Source: Sterolibacterium sp.
GTDB lineage: Bacteria > Pseudomonadota > Gammaproteobacteria > Burkholderiales > Rhodocyclaceae
Length of the DNA stretch: 64,000 nt
Reading direction: 5' to 3'
Assembly (NCBI GenBank): GCA_018061005.1
Contig: JAGOVA010000002.1
Location: 1-64,000 of the forward strand
The first letter of the stretch is position 1. Each line of letters starts with the position of its first letter. The translations under genes were made by a program, and so were the position numbers. Positions 22,210-30,432 of the stretch are shown one piece after another. The notes below the pieces were generated by a model. It saw only the letters and a list, made by a program, of their open reading frames with translations. It searched no databases and was not told the DNA's origin.

Positions 22210-22644
22210 GTGTTCTCTTCGAGTGGAAAAGCAGCGCAGGCCTACGCCCGGGTGGGGGTTGAAACCGGCGTGGTGGCCGCAAGCCCGCACAAGCTGATCG
22301 TCATGCTGTTTGACGGTGCATTACTCGCCATTACCAACGCCCGCCAGCAGATGGCGGCGGGGCAGGTTGCGGAAAAGGGGACGTCGATTTCCCGCGCCAT
22401 TGACATCGTCAGCTGCGGCCTGCGTGCCAGCCTGGACAAATCCGCCGGGGGCGAGCTGGCTGAAAATCTTGATGCGCTGTATGGCTACATGATTTCACGG
22501 CTGTTGCACGCCAACCTGCAGAACGACCGGCAGGCACTGGAGGAAGTCGGCAACCTGCTGAATGACATCCGCAGCGCCTGGCAGCAGATTGCCGATGACC
22601 CCGCCGTGCGCGGCACGCAGAACCCAGCCGCGCAGGTGGCCTGA
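22210..22644 (+). CDS. fliS: Flagellin export chaperone FliS
   Basis: 144 aa with a GTG start preceded by AAAGGAG. FliS wraps the C-terminal helix of flagellin and keeps it unfolded for export. Family features are QAYARVGVETGVVAASPHKL, IVMLFDGALLAITNARQQ, ISRAIDIVSCGLRASLDKSA and ENLDALYGYMISRLLHANLQ. It lies 36 bp after fliD and 33 bp before fliT on the same strand, probably one transcript from the fliD sigma-28 promoter. Confidence 0.95.
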   Translation: MFSSSGKAAQAYARVGVETGVVAASPHKLIVMLFDGALLAITNARQQMAAGQVAEKGTSISRAIDIVSCGLRASLDKSAGGELAENLDALYGYMISRLLHANLQNDRQALEEVGNLLNDIRSAWQQIADDPAVRGTQNPAAQVA

Positions 22645-22677
22645 GCCGTTGGCTGGAAGGTGGAGGCTGGAGGGCTG

Positions 22678-23070
22678 ATGAACACTCAATTTGCCGACGA
22701 CCGGTTGCCGCTTTATCAGGCCATGTCTGAGCTGACGGGACAAATGGCCGCTGCCGCGCAGGCAAACGACTGGGATGCCCTCGTTACTCTGGAAGAGCAA
22801 CTCGCCCCCGTGCGCGAGCGTTTGCTGCACAGCCCCACTGCCGCTTTGCACGCCCAGGCGCTTACCGCCGAAAATGCCGAGGCTATGTTGGCATTGATCC
22901 AAACCATACAATCTCACCACGAAACCATCAGCACCTGCGTGCAGCCACACCTGGATGACCTGCGCCAGCTGATGAACGACACCGCCTCCCGCCGCCGCAT
23001 CGACGCGGCCTATGGGGCGGAAAACCCAATGGATCCAATGGGGTCAGGCTCAATGGGGTCAGGTCTTTAA
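22678..23070 (+). CDS. fliT: FliT-like flagellar chaperone with repeat-derived C-terminus
   Basis: 130 aa from the ATG with GGAGGG upstream. It is an all-helical protein: YQAMSELTGQMAAAAQANDW, LVTLEEQLAPVRERLL and ALIQTIQSHHETISTCVQPH fit the FliT fold, and its place after fliS supports this. FliT is the export chaperone for FliD. The C-terminus reads PMDPMGSGSMGSGL: the final MGSGL and TAA come from a RAYT-linked arm at 23053, preceded by a second partial copy of the same arm at 23038-23049. The gene has therefore lost its original end, in a region that is poorly conserved in the family. Confidence 0.72.
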   Translation: MNTQFADDRLPLYQAMSELTGQMAAAAQANDWDALVTLEEQLAPVRERLLHSPTAALHAQALTAENAEAMLALIQTIQSHHETISTCVQPHLDDLRQLMNDTASRRRIDAAYGAENPMDPMGSGSMGSGL

Positions 23071-23310
23071 TTATCACATTTCAGGTGGAAATGCCTGATA
23101 CGCAAGTATGGTCAGCAGCGCGAGTCTTCCCCGCGCAGGCGGGGATCCAGCCTCGTCCAAAGGTGCTCGCAGCTTATGGATTCCCGCCTGCGCGGGAATG
23201 ACGTGAGTAAGGGGGGGGGTGAGTGGGGAGTGGGGTTTGCTGAATGCTGAATGCTTGCTAACGTTCATTGCCAGCCGGGTACAAATATGATAATTAAAGA
23301 CCTGACCCCA
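23053..23310. repeat. Two-armed composite element between the two fliT-like genes
   Basis: The left arm (23053-23081) and right arm (23283-23310, one G-to-A change giving AAATATG) are inverted. Between them are two GC-rich palindromes (near 23128-23147 and 23180-23200) and a core that is the reverse complement of the composite repeats at 16-18 kb, plus a G-rich stretch (GGGGGGGGGTGAGTGGGG, about 23209). Together with flanking bases it fills the 315-bp gap between the genes. Confidence 0.9.
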
Positions 23311-23385
23311 AGGTTGCCCCTTGGTAGAAATAGCCCTCAAACCCGCCCTTCATTTCGCAAATCTGCGAAGGCTTCGGCCGTTACC

Positions 23386-23715
23386 ATGCTGCCTATGCCT
23401 ACTTCGCAGATTACGCTTTACGAAGAGATGAACGCGCTCTCTTCCCGCATGGCCGCAGCCGCACGCGCCAGCGACTGGGAAACCCTGAACCGCCTGGCGC
23501 GTGCCGTGGCGGCCTTGCGTGATTCTCTGCCTGAAAATGACACTAGCTTGAGCCATGCCGAAATGCAGCAGAAAGCCGTGTTGATCCAGCGCATCCTCGA
23601 CGACGATGCGGAAATCCGCCGCCATACCGAGCCGTGGATGGAGCCGGTTTGCCGTTTTCTTGGGCAAGAGAGCCCGCAGCGCGCGCCTTTACGCCGGGCG
23701 CAACGCGCCGGTTGA
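23386..23715 (+). CDS. FliT-like protein, second copy
   Basis: 109 aa from MLPMPTSQITLYEEMNALSS (an internal Met at 23395 is the alternative start). The helical pattern parallels the upstream fliT product: YEEMNALSSRMAAAARASDW aligns with YQAMSELTGQMAAAAQANDW. LIQRILDDDAEIRRHTEPW aligns with its third helix. It is thus a likely tandem paralogue, now separated by a composite repeat. The C-terminus ends RAPLRRAQRAG and shows no MGSGL tail. Role inferred: flagellar export chaperone for an unidentified late substrate. Confidence 0.65.
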   Translation: MLPMPTSQITLYEEMNALSSRMAAAARASDWETLNRLARAVAALRDSLPENDTSLSHAEMQQKAVLIQRILDDDAEIRRHTEPWMEPVCRFLGQESPQRAPLRRAQRAG

Positions 23716-23827
23716 GGCCGACGGGAGCGTCGAGGCCTCTCATGCGCGCCGCCCCTGATCTTGTTCGCGCCTTCATGCCGCTCGCGGTGGATGCCGCCTG
23801 CTTGCGATGGCCGCACAGGGGGGCATC

Positions 23828-25330
23828 ATGCCGCTGATCCCAGCCGATGTCGGCCTGCGTTTGCGCCTCGACAACGAGTTGCAGACGCAGCAGGTTGCGC
23901 CAACCAAGGAGATCGCGGCCGATCTGCCACGCTTGCAGGCAGGGCAGGTGTTTACGGCACAAATCCGCGATGCGTTGCCGCAGAACACTTATCTGGCACT
24001 GGTGGGCGGCAAGCAGGTCACGCTGTCGCTGCCGGAAAACGTCAAGAGTGGCGATGTGCTGGAACTGGTGGTGGTCGAGCAGACGCCGAAGGCCATCATC
24101 GCGGCCTTTGCCGATCCTGCCAAAGCCGGCAAGGCGGCCAGCCCCAACACGACCCTCAGCCAGACCGGGCAGATGCTGCGCTCGATTCTGATCAACGAAG
24201 GCGAAACGCCCGAAGCCGCGCCACTCAACCGGGGGCAGCCGCTGCTGGCGAATCCGCCGAAAAATGGCGCGGAACTCGCCCCCGCGCTGCAAAAGGCCGT
24301 CACACAAAGCGGCCTGTTTTATGAGGCGCATCAGGCGCAATGGGTCAGTGGCAAACTGCCGCTGGCCAATTTGCGGCAAGAGCCGCAGGGGCAGGTTCCT
24401 GTGCCTGGCCAAACGACCCTCGCCAATCAAGCCGCCCAGCCCGCCCCGGCCAGCGTAGCCCAGCCCGCACTGACACAGGCGGGCGCACTCCCCTTGGCAG
24501 CCAGCGCGCAGGCCGCCGCACCATTCACCACGCCTGCCACGCCGGGTGCCGGGATGCCGATGCCTGCCCCCGGTACCCCGGCCACCGCCGCGCAAACTTC
24601 GCCCGGCGGCTTGCCTGCCGCTGCCCTGCCACAAACGACCACCCCGCCCACACTACCCACGCCCGCCCCGTTGAATAACGGCGTGATGCAAAGCCTGCTA
24701 CTCTATCAAAACAATCAGGCACAGTCGCCCGCGTCGCCCGAACAAGCCAGCAATTCCACGCAAAACTCGCTACATGCCCCGCCTGGCGCACATGCAACGC
24801 AAACCAGCAGTGCTGCGGATCAACCCGCCGCAGGCAGTCTGGCCGCACAGAGCACGCCCGCCACCCCGTCTGACGAAGCCACCCGCAACAACGCACACGC
24901 CAGCACGCTGGCTTCCACCCAGATGAAACCCATGCCCGCGCTGCCGGATGAATTGCGCACGCTGGTGCAACAACAACTCGACGCCGCTGGCACGCAGCGG
25001 CTGCTCTGGCACGGCGAAGTATGGCCACAACAACAAATGCACTGGCAGCTTGAATGGCAGAACCAGGGTTCAGGCAACAACGCTGAAGAACCCGAGCCAT
25101 GGCAAACCACCCTGCGCCTGAGCACCCCGCGACTGGGCACGCTGGAAGCCGCATTACACCTAGGGCCTGCCGGTGTGCGGATCGCCCTGAATACCGACAC
25201 CGACCCCAGCGCCAGCGTCATGCGCGCCCATGCCGCCGAGCTTGAATCCGCGCTCTCGGCCGCTGGGGTTCCCCTGCGCGGCTTCAGCGTTCGCCATACA
25301 CCGACTGAATCTGACGAAGGTGAGCCCTGA
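23828..25330 (+). CDS. FliK-like hook-length control protein (second FliK-type gene)
   Basis: 500 aa from the ATG with AGGGGGG upstream. The N-terminal ~110 residues are folded (VFTAQIRDALPQNTYLALVG, VTLSLPENVKSGDVLELVVV). The middle (about 200-370) is an Ala/Pro/Gln/Thr-rich unstructured region like the ruler of FliK. The C-terminal ~100 residues (WQLEWQNQGS..., WQTTLRLSTPRLGTLEAALH, LESALSAAGVPLRGFSV) match the Flg_hook domain that touches FlhB. A separate canonical fliK lies at 42187. The next gene encodes an FlhB cytoplasmic-domain homologue, so a FliK-FlhB-type pair is formed here. Confidence 0.75.
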   Translation: MPLIPADVGLRLRLDNELQTQQVAPTKEIAADLPRLQAGQVFTAQIRDALPQNTYLALVGGKQVTLSLPENVKSGDVLELVVVEQTPKAIIAAFADPAKAGKAASPNTTLSQTGQMLRSILINEGETPEAAPLNRGQPLLANPPKNGAELAPALQKAVTQSGLFYEAHQAQWVSGKLPLANLRQEPQGQVPVPGQTTLANQAAQPAPASVAQPALTQAGALPLAASAQAAAPFTTPATPGAGMPMPAPGTPATAAQTSPGGLPAAALPQTTTPPTLPTPAPLNNGVMQSLLLYQNNQAQSPASPEQASNSTQNSLHAPPGAHATQTSSAADQPAAGSLAAQSTPATPSDEATRNNAHASTLASTQMKPMPALPDELRTLVQQQLDAAGTQRLLWHGEVWPQQQMHWQLEWQNQGSGNNAEEPEPWQTTLRLSTPRLGTLEAALHLGPAGVRIALNTDTDPSASVMRAHAAELESALSAAGVPLRGFSVRHTPTESDEGEP

Positions 25331-25456
25331 CCCCATGACATTATGAACACCATGAACAGCATAGCGACCTCCCCGCGCTTCCCACCTGGCATCCACCGGC
25401 GACAAGCAGCGCGTTCAGCGCGTCCCGTGTCGCACGCGTAACATTCACGCTAAACC

Positions 25457-25759
25457 ATGGCCGCCAACCCGAAAAACCCCGAAACGGACGAGCGCGCCCT
25501 CGCCCTGGCACTCGCCTACGCACCCGGCGACATGGCACCGCGCGTCGTCGCCAAAGGGCGTGGCCTGATCGCCGAAGAAATCATCCGCCGCGCCAACGAA
25601 GCCGGGGTATTCGTACACGAATCCCCGGAACTGGTCACCCTGCTGATGCAATCCAACCTGGACGACCACATCCCCCCGCAACTCTACGTCGCCATCGCCG
25701 AACTACTCGCCTGGATTTATCGCCTGGAGCAGGAAAAACCCATGGGGTCAGGTCTTTAA
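25457..25759 (+). CDS. FlhB C-terminal-domain homologue (FlhX-like) with repeat-derived tail
   Basis: 100 aa lacking any membrane segment. It corresponds to the part of FlhB after the NPTH autocleavage site: ERALALALAYAPGDMAPRVV, AKGRGLIAEEIIRRANEAGV, VHESPELVTLLMQ, then IPPQLYVAIAELLAWIYRLE. Stand-alone proteins of this kind exist beside flagellar genes and can substitute for the cleaved FlhB fragment in the export gate. The last residues PMGSGL and the TAA stop are from a RAYT-linked arm (25742 onward). The natural end would be expected just after RLEQ, so the domain is complete. It follows the FliK-like gene by 126 bp. Confidence 0.82.
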   Translation: MAANPKNPETDERALALALAYAPGDMAPRVVAKGRGLIAEEIIRRANEAGVFVHESPELVTLLMQSNLDDHIPPQLYVAIAELLAWIYRLEQEKPMGSGL

Positions 25760-26075
25760 TTATCACATTTTCAGCTAACTTGATGATTTATAACGCGTGA
25801 GAACAAGCAATGAACGTCAGCAAGCATCCGGCAGACCACACGCTCCGTTCCTGATATCCCCGCGCAGGCGAGGATCCAGCAATAGCGCGCTCTTCGGCTG
25901 CACCATGGATTCCCGCCTGCGCGGGAATGACGGGACATTTGCGGGAATGACGGTGCATTTGAATCGTGTTCATACGCCAACTCTGGGGGACGCGTCATGC
26001 CTGCGATTGCCGTGGGGCGTGGCTGCAATACCTTCGAACCAGGGCAAAATATGATAATTAAAGACCTGACCCCAT
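25742..26075. repeat. Two-armed composite element between the FlhB-like gene and ycgR
   Basis: Left arm 25742-25771, right arm 26046-26075 (with the AAAATATG variant), inverted. The core carries two GC-rich palindromes (about 25859-25875 and 25911-25932) and AGCAATGAACGTCAGCA, a segment also present at 45992-46008. It occupies essentially all of the gap 25760-26126; no gene is seen in it. Confidence 0.9.
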
Positions 26076-26126
26076 TCATTGCAGGCATTTAGGCTAAACT
26101 GCACGGGTTTGCAAACGGACTTTGGC

Positions 26127-26933
26127 ATGACGGATCAGCTCATTACCTCTCTTCCTGTCGCGGCGCACGCTCAATCCCGGCTTGAACCCGTTCCGGCGGA
26201 TGATGGCAAGGATTACACGCTGCGTGCACGGCCGGATATTCTCGGGGTTTTGCGCTCGTTGCTCGACCGTAACGTGCTGATGACGGCGTATTTCAATCAG
26301 GGCAACGATTTTCTGATGACGGCCTTGTTGAAGATTGCGGCCGATGGTTATACGCTGATACTCGACGTGGGCAACGATAAAGAGATGAATCAGCGCGCTT
26401 TAGCTGCCGGTCGGTTGATCTGTGTTGCCCTGCTCGACAAGATCAAAATTCAGTTTGTACTCGATGGCGTGAAGCCGGTTCAGTTCGAGGCTCGTCCGGC
26501 GTTTATGGCCAACACGCCGCAAGCCTTGTTGCGTTTGCAGCGGCGTGAGTTTTATCGTTTCGTCATGCCGGTGTTGCACCCGCTGAAATGCACCGTGCCT
26601 TTGAAAACCTATGATGGCAGCCAGTTGTCTGTCGATGTCAACGTCATTGACATCAGCGGTGGCGGGGTGGGGGTTGTTGCCAAAACCGAAGAGTTCACCT
26701 TCAGCAGCGATATGTTGCTGGAGAACTGCCGCATCGACCTGCCCGGCGTGGGCGTGCTGACCACCCATTTGCGCGTTCGCAGCATCGGTGAAATCACCTT
26801 GCGTACCGGCGCGCGCCACAAGCGGGCGGGTTGTCAGTTCATTGATTTGTCGGGCCAGCAGCAGATGTTGCTACAGCGTTTCATCATCAAGGCCGAGCGC
26901 GAGCGCAAAGCACGGGAATCCGGGTTGGGTTAG
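26127..26933 (+). CDS. ycgR: Flagellar brake protein YcgR (c-di-GMP receptor, PilZ domain)
   Basis: 268 aa from MTDQLITSLPVAAHAQ. The N-terminal YcgR domain (about 20-125: YTLRARPDILGVLRSLLDRN, DFLMTALLKIAADGYTLILD) is followed by a PilZ domain with c-di-GMP ligands RREFYR (RxxxR, about 140-144) and DISGGG (DxSxxG, about 175-180). Family members bind c-di-GMP and slow the motor through FliG or MotA. An upstream frame to 26079 lies next to the repeat and is not used. The two-armed repeat ends 51 bases before the ATG, so its promoter must be short or repeat-derived. Confidence 0.92.
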   Translation: MTDQLITSLPVAAHAQSRLEPVPADDGKDYTLRARPDILGVLRSLLDRNVLMTAYFNQGNDFLMTALLKIAADGYTLILDVGNDKEMNQRALAAGRLICVALLDKIKIQFVLDGVKPVQFEARPAFMANTPQALLRLQRREFYRFVMPVLHPLKCTVPLKTYDGSQLSVDVNVIDISGGGVGVVAKTEEFTFSSDMLLENCRIDLPGVGVLTTHLRVRSIGEITLRTGARHKRAGCQFIDLSGQQQMLLQRFIIKAERERKARESGLG

Positions 26934-26996
26934 TTTCCCCTTCTGGCGCGCGCATTCCTGCGGTCTGCGGCCACCCTGCGAACTCAGCGAATCCAG

Positions 26997-27992
26997 CTAC
27001 CCCAGCGCGTCATTCACCTGCAACACAATTTTGCCGATATGGTGTCCGCTTTCCATCAGCCGATGCGCTTCGCTGGCCTGCACCAGCGGGAAAGTCGCGC
27101 AGACATGCGTTTTCAGGCTGCCGGCCATGAGTGCTGGCCAGACGACGGGGCGCAAGGCGGCACAAATCGCGGCTTTTTCGGCCAGACTGCGCGCACGCAT
27201 GGTGGAACCGGTGAGCGTCAGGCGTTTCATCATGACGGGCATGAAATCAAACGCGGTTTTGCTGCCTTCAAGAAAGGCGATCATCACCAGGCGGCCATCG
27301 CGCCGCAACACGCTCACGTCTTTTTGCAGCGACGTTCCGCCGACCATATCGAGCACCACATCGACCCCTTCACCTCCGGTGATTTCCTTGACCCGCGTGA
27401 GAAAGTCTTCCTGCCGGTATTCGAGGACATGATCGGCGCCGAAGTCTTTGCAGAACGCGGCTTTTTCCGGGCTGCCCACGGTGACAAAAACCTCTGCCCC
27501 GACATGCCGCGCCAGTTGGATGGCGGCGAGGCCGATGCCGCTGGCACCGCCATGCACCAGCAGACGTTCACCGCGTTTGAGCCGCGCCAGGTCGATCAGA
27601 TTCGCCCAGACGGTAAACCAGGTTTCCGGCAGTGCCGCAGCCCGCGCCAGGGCAACGCCTGCGGGCACAGGCAACGCATGCGCCGCCGCGGCGAGGCAGT
27701 ATTCCGCATAGCCGCCGCCCGGTGCGAGTGCCGCGACACGATCGCCCACACGCCATTCGCTCACGCCCGCACCCAGCGCGGCCACGCGGCCGGCCACTTC
27801 CAGCCCCAGCACCGGCGAGGCTCCCGGCGGCGGCGGGTATTTGCCCGCCCGCTGCAGCACATCGGGACGATTGACGCCGGCATACGCGACTTCGATGAGG
27901 ATTTCGCCCTCGCCCGGCACGGGTCGCTCGCCTTCGACGCACGACATGGCGTCGATACTGGCCGCCGTGTCGTGGCGGATGTAACGCATCAT
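26997..27992 (-). CDS. NADPH:quinone oxidoreductase (zinc-independent MDR family)
   Basis: 331 aa from MMRYIRHDTAASIDAM (Met-Met start; either is possible). It is a medium-chain reductase without catalytic zinc ligands. VAYAGVNRPDVLQRAGKYPP and SPVLGLEVAGRVAALG belong to the GroES-like half. GERLLVHGGASGIGLAAIQL is the NADPH-binding Rossmann motif and HIGKIVLQV the C-terminal end. Likely reduces quinones or enals, like Qor and PIG3-type enzymes. Stop at 26997 converges on ycgR. rdgC ends 13 bp upstream on the same strand. No visible link to motility. Confidence 0.9.
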   Translation of the reverse strand: MMRYIRHDTAASIDAMSCVEGERPVPGEGEILIEVAYAGVNRPDVLQRAGKYPPPPGASPVLGLEVAGRVAALGAGVSEWRVGDRVAALAPGGGYAEYCLAAAAHALPVPAGVALARAAALPETWFTVWANLIDLARLKRGERLLVHGGASGIGLAAIQLARHVGAEVFVTVGSPEKAAFCKDFGADHVLEYRQEDFLTRVKEITGGEGVDVVLDMVGGTSLQKDVSVLRRDGRLVMIAFLEGSKTAFDFMPVMMKRLTLTGSTMRARSLAEKAAICAALRPVVWPALMAGSLKTHVCATFPLVQASEAHRLMESGHHIGKIVLQVNDALG

Positions 27993-28005
27993 GCCCGCAT
28001 GCGAC

Positions 28006-28905
28006 TCATTCACCCTCACCGCCCAGTGCTTCGATGAGCTGCGGCAGCAGTTGGGCAAATTCACCCGACATGATGGCGAAATCGGCCTCGAAAAGCTCAT
28101 CGGCATTTTCTGCCTGACGCTCCGATTCCTCTTTCAGCACATCGAGAAACGCCAGCCGTTTGACCTGCAACTGCTCGGTCAGCACAAATGAAATCCGCTC
28201 CTGCCAGGTCAGCGCAAGCCGCGTGGCGGATTTGCCTGCAGCGATATGGTTGGCGATTTCAGCCGCTTCCAGCGTGTGTCGCGCATAACGCACGGTGGCA
28301 CGGTCTTCTCCGGCGGCGCGCAATTCGCAATCGCGGTCGATGGTAAAACCCGCCGGCGCTTCGCCCGTAGCGAGCCATTCGGTCATCGCCGTGGTGGGCG
28401 AAATCTGGGTACGCAGCAAGGTCAGCGGCAATTCGCCCAGCGAAAGTTTGAGATGTTCGATCACTTCCTCGGCCTTGGCCGGGCTGCCCGCGTCGATGGC
28501 CAGCCAGCGGCCTTGCGGATCGATCCAGACATAAGTGAGCCTGCGCCGGATAAACGCACGCGGCAGCAATTCCGCCGTAACCGCCTCGCGCACCTCTTCG
28601 GCCTGCTTGCGCCCCGGCTTGTAACCCTGCTGCTCTTCCAGATCGGCCAGACGCTCCTGCGCGTACTGACGTACCACCGAGGCAGGCAGCAGCTTTTGCT
28701 CCACCCCCAGACAAATCAACAACTGCTTATTGACCGAGATGACCAGTTCGCCCTCGTTGCCACGCGGTGGCACCCAGCCGCAGGCTTGCAGGTCGCTGGC
28801 CGCACAACCGCGAAACACATGGGCGGCCAGCCGGGTCTGCAGACTGGCCGCATCGTGCTGCCAGTCTGCCGTCAAACGGTACATCTGAAGATTGCGGAAC
28901 CACAT
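28006..28905 (-). CDS. rdgC: Recombination-associated protein RdgC
   Basis: 299 aa, the usual size. RdgC forms a ring on DNA and restrains RecA. The N-terminal MWFRNLQMYRLTADW is close to the family start (MWFKNLQIYRL). The middle LEEQQGYKPGRKQAEEVREA and the PRAFIRRRLTYVWID segment are also characteristic. The C-terminal ALTWQERISFVLTEQLQVKR is conserved. It lies upstream of the quinone reductase on the minus strand. Confidence 0.94.
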   Translation of the reverse strand: MWFRNLQMYRLTADWQHDAASLQTRLAAHVFRGCAASDLQACGWVPPRGNEGELVISVNKQLLICLGVEQKLLPASVVRQYAQERLADLEEQQGYKPGRKQAEEVREAVTAELLPRAFIRRRLTYVWIDPQGRWLAIDAGSPAKAEEVIEHLKLSLGELPLTLLRTQISPTTAMTEWLATGEAPAGFTIDRDCELRAAGEDRATVRYARHTLEAAEIANHIAAGKSATRLALTWQERISFVLTEQLQVKRLAFLDVLKEESERQAENADELFEADFAIMSGEFAQLLPQLIEALGGEGE

Positions 28906-28983
28906 GGAAAACCCCTGCCTGCCGGATGAACAAGGGGCGGATTTTACCCGCCCGGCCCAGGTTTTCCTGATTCATCGTAAACC

Positions 28984-30378
28984 TCAGCCCGTTCCGTCCG
29001 TACCCCGTATCACTTCGTCGATGGTTGCAATCACCCGCTCCAGTGCTTGCCCGACCTTTGCAAGGGCGGCCTGCAAAGCGGCATCATTTTGTGCGGCTTC
29101 AACCACCCAGGCGGCACTGGCGCACAGGCGCAATGCCGACAGCGGCTGACCCTCACACTCGCCGCACGCCACCGGCTGGCCCAGCTGGCAGCGCGGGGTT
29201 GCCGGGCTTGCTTGCAGGTGGCGATAAACGGCTTCGGTTTGCGCCCGGTTCAGGCAACGACCATCGGCGTGACGCAACAGGAAGGGGAAGATGGTCTGCC
29301 GCGTGTCCCAAAGCGCTGGGCGTGCCTGCGCCAGCGGTAATCCCGTGCGTTCGAGCGGGGAGGTTGGCAACGCCTGCAGACGGGGGGTATTCGCCAGACG
29401 CTGGCGCACGCAGTCGGCCAGCGCGTCCAGCAGCGCGCTCACCCGGGCATCATTCAGGGCGCAGAAGGCACGCATTTCGACGAGTGCGGCCTCCCAGCGC
29501 AGGAGCAAGCCCAGATTGACCGCTGCGGGTTCGTTGCAGGTGAGCATGCACTCACTGCGTCGTTGCGGCAGTAACAAGGCGGCTGAGAACATCGGCCCTG
29601 CCATGAATTTGGAACCGGTCAGCGCGACCATCCAGCCTTGTGCCAGATAGGCGCGCAAAGTGGCCGCTGCCAGGCGCAACTGGCAGGCATCGACCAGCAC
29701 ATGAAATGCGTCCGGCACGCGGCTGTGCTGCTGCGCCAGGCGCAGGGCACACGCGGGTGAGGGGGCAATCAGGCCACTTTTGCTTACGTCGGTCAGGATC
29801 AGCAGCACGCGCTGCCCGGCGTGACGTGCCTGGGTGACGGCCTCGGCAAAATCCGCATCAATTTCAGCGGCCGTGCGCGGCTGGCCATCGGCTGCCCGCA
29901 GCGCAATCGTCACCTGCCGGGTGGCCACGCTGGCCAATGCTTCGGGAACCCGTCGCCCGGTTTCTGTGGTGTCTACGCCGATCACGCATAAAGGGGTTAG
30001 TGCGTCCCCCTGCGCGACCACATGGCGCGCGGCCAGCCGATGTACGTCCGTGCCGGAGGCCGCCAGATGGAGGGCAAGCGACGGCTCCAGTTGCAATAAA
30101 TGGCGCAATTCCTCGCCGATGCGTGCGGTTTCCTGCCGATACAGCATGTCGAGCGGCTGGTGTGCGAGCGATTGTTGCAGGCGTGCGCGCAGGGCATCGG
30201 CTGCCGCATAGCCGCCCACCGAGAGGGTCGAGGCGGTCGACGAGCCAAAACTTAACAGCGCGGGTTCCGGCAGCACAGAACATCCATAGGCATTCCGCCC
30301 GGTACGCGGATCGGGGAGGATGCGCTCATCGCCGCCCTCCACCAGCAGCTGCGCGGTCGGTGCCAGTTGCACAGGCAT
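28984..30378 (-). CDS. PLP-dependent enzyme of unknown function (aminotransferase fold), third gene of trio
   Basis: 464 aa. The chain looks like a fold-type I PLP enzyme: FHVLVDACQLR supplies the cofactor Asp (about 230), and WMVALTGSKFMAGPMFSAAL has the candidate Schiff-base Lys (about 257). A C-terminal small domain follows (LNRAQTEAVYRHLQASPA). The N-terminal LPDPRTGRNAYGCSVLPEPA and LLSFGSSTASTLSVGGYAAA are not familiar from standard aminotransferases. Its substrate is unknown. It is 54 bp downstream of the ATP-grasp gene on the same strand and forms a three-gene unit with it and the PLP decarboxylase. Confidence 0.7.
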   Translation of the reverse strand: MPVQLAPTAQLLVEGGDERILPDPRTGRNAYGCSVLPEPALLSFGSSTASTLSVGGYAAADALRARLQQSLAHQPLDMLYRQETARIGEELRHLLQLEPSLALHLAASGTDVHRLAARHVVAQGDALTPLCVIGVDTTETGRRVPEALASVATRQVTIALRAADGQPRTAAEIDADFAEAVTQARHAGQRVLLILTDVSKSGLIAPSPACALRLAQQHSRVPDAFHVLVDACQLRLAAATLRAYLAQGWMVALTGSKFMAGPMFSAALLLPQRRSECMLTCNEPAAVNLGLLLRWEAALVEMRAFCALNDARVSALLDALADCVRQRLANTPRLQALPTSPLERTGLPLAQARPALWDTRQTIFPFLLRHADGRCLNRAQTEAVYRHLQASPATPRCQLGQPVACGECEGQPLSALRLCASAAWVVEAAQNDAALQAALAKVGQALERVIATIDEVIRGTDGTG

Positions 30379-30432
30379 CAGTTTATGGCCTCAGTGCCGG
30401 GGGGTGCATTTCATACATGTCACACACTTCGT

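Noticed and set aside
23251-23385. N-terminal extension of the second fliT-like gene (MLANVHCQPGTNMIIKDLTP)
   Set aside because: This translates the repeat arm itself (NMIIKDLTP recurs wherever an inverted arm is read in that frame), so it is not native coding sequence.
26079-26126. Upstream start for ycgR (MQAFRLNC...)
   Set aside because: It begins at the end of a repeat element and adds residues not typical of YcgR; MTDQLIT at 26127 fits better.
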